Program-made: the position numbers and the translations under genes | Notes under the pieces: model-generated | Database searches by the model: none | What the model was told of the DNA's origin: nothing | What the model saw: only the letters and a program-made list of their open reading frames with translations | Origin: Saprospiraceae bacterium | Lineage (GTDB): Bacteria > Bacteroidota > Bacteroidia > Chitinophagales > Saprospiraceae | Direction: 5' to 3' | Length of the DNA: 64,000 nt | Assembly: GCA_022844565.1 (NCBI GenBank) | Contig: JALHLK010000009.1 | Coordinates: 1 to 64,000, forward strand | Part shown: positions 62,721 to 64,000 of the stretch, one piece after another | Layout of the letters: the number at the start of each line of letters is the position of its first letter | How positions within the stretch are numbered: the stretch's first letter is position 1

Positions 62721-64000
62721 TTATTGTTCATACAAGGCTAATTCCTGCGGAGGCAGTAACAGAAGACTCTTAGATATCATATCATCTTCTAAGTACTGAC
62801 GTGGTTTTCTAATAGTACCTGTGAGATATTTTTCTATCATCAATGACCCAATTGGTACTGCATATCTTGCACCAAAACCTGCATTTTCTACAAATACAGC
62901 TATCGCAATTTTTGGATTATCTTTAGGAGCGAAACCAAAGAAAACGGAATGATCTTCTCCATGAGGATTTTCTGAAGTTCCCGTTTTACCACAGACAACG
63001 ATGTCATCCAAAAAAGCTCTTGTAGCCGTTCCTGCTCTTACAGCCATCTCCATACCATCAATGACCGGTACATAATGTTGTTGATCTATTCGCATGATAT
63101 GTTTTTCCTTGTATTCAGCGGGAATTTTACGATCGCTGTTGATAAACTCTTTGATAAGATGTGGTTTTATCCAATATCCTCTATTGGCTATGGCCGCGGT
63201 AATATTAGCCATTTGAAGTACCGTAAGCTCCAATTCACCTTGCCCTATTCCGATGGATAACATATAGGTTGCCCTCCAGCCATTAACTTCTCTTTTATAA
63301 ACTTTATCGTAATATTTTGAGTCAGGTATATATCCATGATTTTCGGAAGGTATGTCTACTCCCAATCTCGAACCTAGACCAAATTCTCTTAAATAATTGA
63401 CAAAAGTATCCAAACCTTCACCTGGTTTTTTATCACCATAATAGTTAACCGATTTTCGCATCAAGTCAAAAAAGTAGGAATTGCATGAATACTGTATGGC
63501 TTGTGACACATTCGAAATCTGAGGATGTGCATGACATTTTTGGATTTTTCCTCCCCCTATGTGATATCCTCCCCCACAGTATATACCCTTATCTGCTGTG
63601 ATGACTTCTCTTTGTAATCCGATTAATGCAGCTAAGCATTTAAAAATTGATCCTGGGGGATATTGGCCTTTTATTGCCCTATTTAGACCTGCTTTATTTA
63701 ATTTGTCGAAGTTTACTATTGAATCAAACTTGGGTGTACCTACAATGTTAGGATCATAAGTTGGTGCACTTACCATAGCTAATATTTCTCCAGTGGAAGG
63801 TTCTATTGCTACAACTGATCCTCTTTTATTACCTATTAGTTTTTCAGCATATTTTTGAAGCTCGAGATCGAGGGTTACCCTCATTTCAAGTCCTGGAGTC
63901 GATGCAGAATCTAATTTGCCATCCTCAAAACTTTCAATTTTCCTGCCATTCACATCTTTTAGAATGTACGAAATACCTTTCTTGCCTCTTAATTCATCCT
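62721..64000 (-). CDS. mrdA: Penicillin-binding protein 2 (partial, 3' part)
   Basis: The gene runs off the right edge: the frame is open through position 64000 (DELRGKKGISYILKDVNGRK) and the true start lies outside. The visible 426 codons contain the transpeptidase domain with SxxK in PPGSIFKCLAAL, SxN in YSCNSYFFDL and KTG in CGKTGTSENPHG, and the GVDIPSENHGYIPD block typical of PBP2. It cross-links peptidoglycan during elongation with RodA. It is followed by folA 3 nt later. In many bacteria mrdA lies with mreCD and rodA; those, if present, would be beyond the window. Confidence 0.95.
   Translation of the reverse strand, partial: DELRGKKGISYILKDVNGRKIESFEDGKLDSASTPGLEMRVTLDLELQKYAEKLIGNKRGSVVAIEPSTGEILAMVSAPTYDPNIVGTPKFDSIVNFDKLNKAGLNRAIKGQYPPGSIFKCLAALIGLQREVITADKGIYCGGGYHIGGGKIQKCHAHPQISNVSQAIQYSCNSYFFDLMRKSVNYYGDKKPGEGLDTFVNYLREFGLGSRLGVDIPSENHGYIPDSKYYDKVYKREVNGWRATYMLSIGIGQGELELTVLQMANITAAIANRGYWIKPHLIKEFINSDRKIPAEYKEKHIMRIDQQHYVPVIDGMEMAVRAGTATRAFLDDIVVCGKTGTSENPHGEDHSVFFGFAPKDNPKIAIAVFVENAGFGARYAVPIGSLMIEKYLTGTIRKPRQYLEDDMISKSLLLLPPQELALYEQ

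Overview
The window looks like a chromosomal segment of a low-GC member of the Bacteroidota, most likely a Saprospiria-type bacterium (inference). Supporting signs are: several upstream regions with the phylum's TAnnTTTG -7 box, two of them also with a TTG -33 box at 20 nt; a complete Bat (Bacteroides aerotolerance) operon; families common in this phylum (DUF2851, DUF4434, DUF2147, a long RluA form, paired PH-domain membrane proteins, a GMC oxidoreductase with a small Tat-type partner); and a 3120-residue secreted repeat protein with HYR/Ig-like repeats, dockerin-like and cohesin-like segments and a type IX secretion C-terminal domain. No phage, plasmid, CRISPR or antibiotic-resistance cassette is seen. 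The accessory content is repeats, palindromes and gene wreckage.

Layout. 1-2968: a broken DinB gene, a YefM/YoeB toxin-antitoxin pair, a GNAT acetyltransferase with a truncated second copy nearby, and an antitoxin whose toxin is cut to 21 codons. 2969-10774: moxR, a DUF58 protein, a membrane protein, batA, batB, batC, a short BatD-like protein and batD, tightly packed and co-directional. 10840-13085: a hairpin-rich tandem repeat array (unit about 314-318 nt, about seven copies) interrupted by a 167-bp palindromic element with a 5-bp target duplication. 13464-20021: DUF2147, nadE, a DUF1295 membrane enzyme, DUF2200, then trhO-ruvC-dehydrogenase on the minus strand, and a three-way-junction palindrome.

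20022-33944: an Asp-box beta-propeller protein, ydbS/ydbT-like PH proteins, an ECF sigma/anti-sigma/Spy-like operon, tRNA-Met, gpmI, a free-methionine-sulfoxide reductase with a DUF4434 protein, an esterase, recA, and two tandem leader/terminator modules upstream of recA. 33945-47414: a lipoprotein, a 923-residue protease/propeller/barrel protein, hairpins, a broken secreted-protein gene directly after mnmA, an S9 peptidase, an RluA-type synthase, a second large palindrome, a GMC oxidoreductase and its partner, and a CPBP protease.

47772-64000: the giant adhesin-like gene with three near-identical 498-bp internal repeats, gatA, a lytic transglycosylase, a degraded interval holding a P-loop kinase fragment and another broken reading frame, then DUF2851, folA and the 3' part of mrdA (PBP2), which runs off the right edge. 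Most genes are housekeeping or envelope functions. The least explained material is the hairpin array, the three large palindromes, the modules upstream of recA and the recent repeat expansion in the giant gene.
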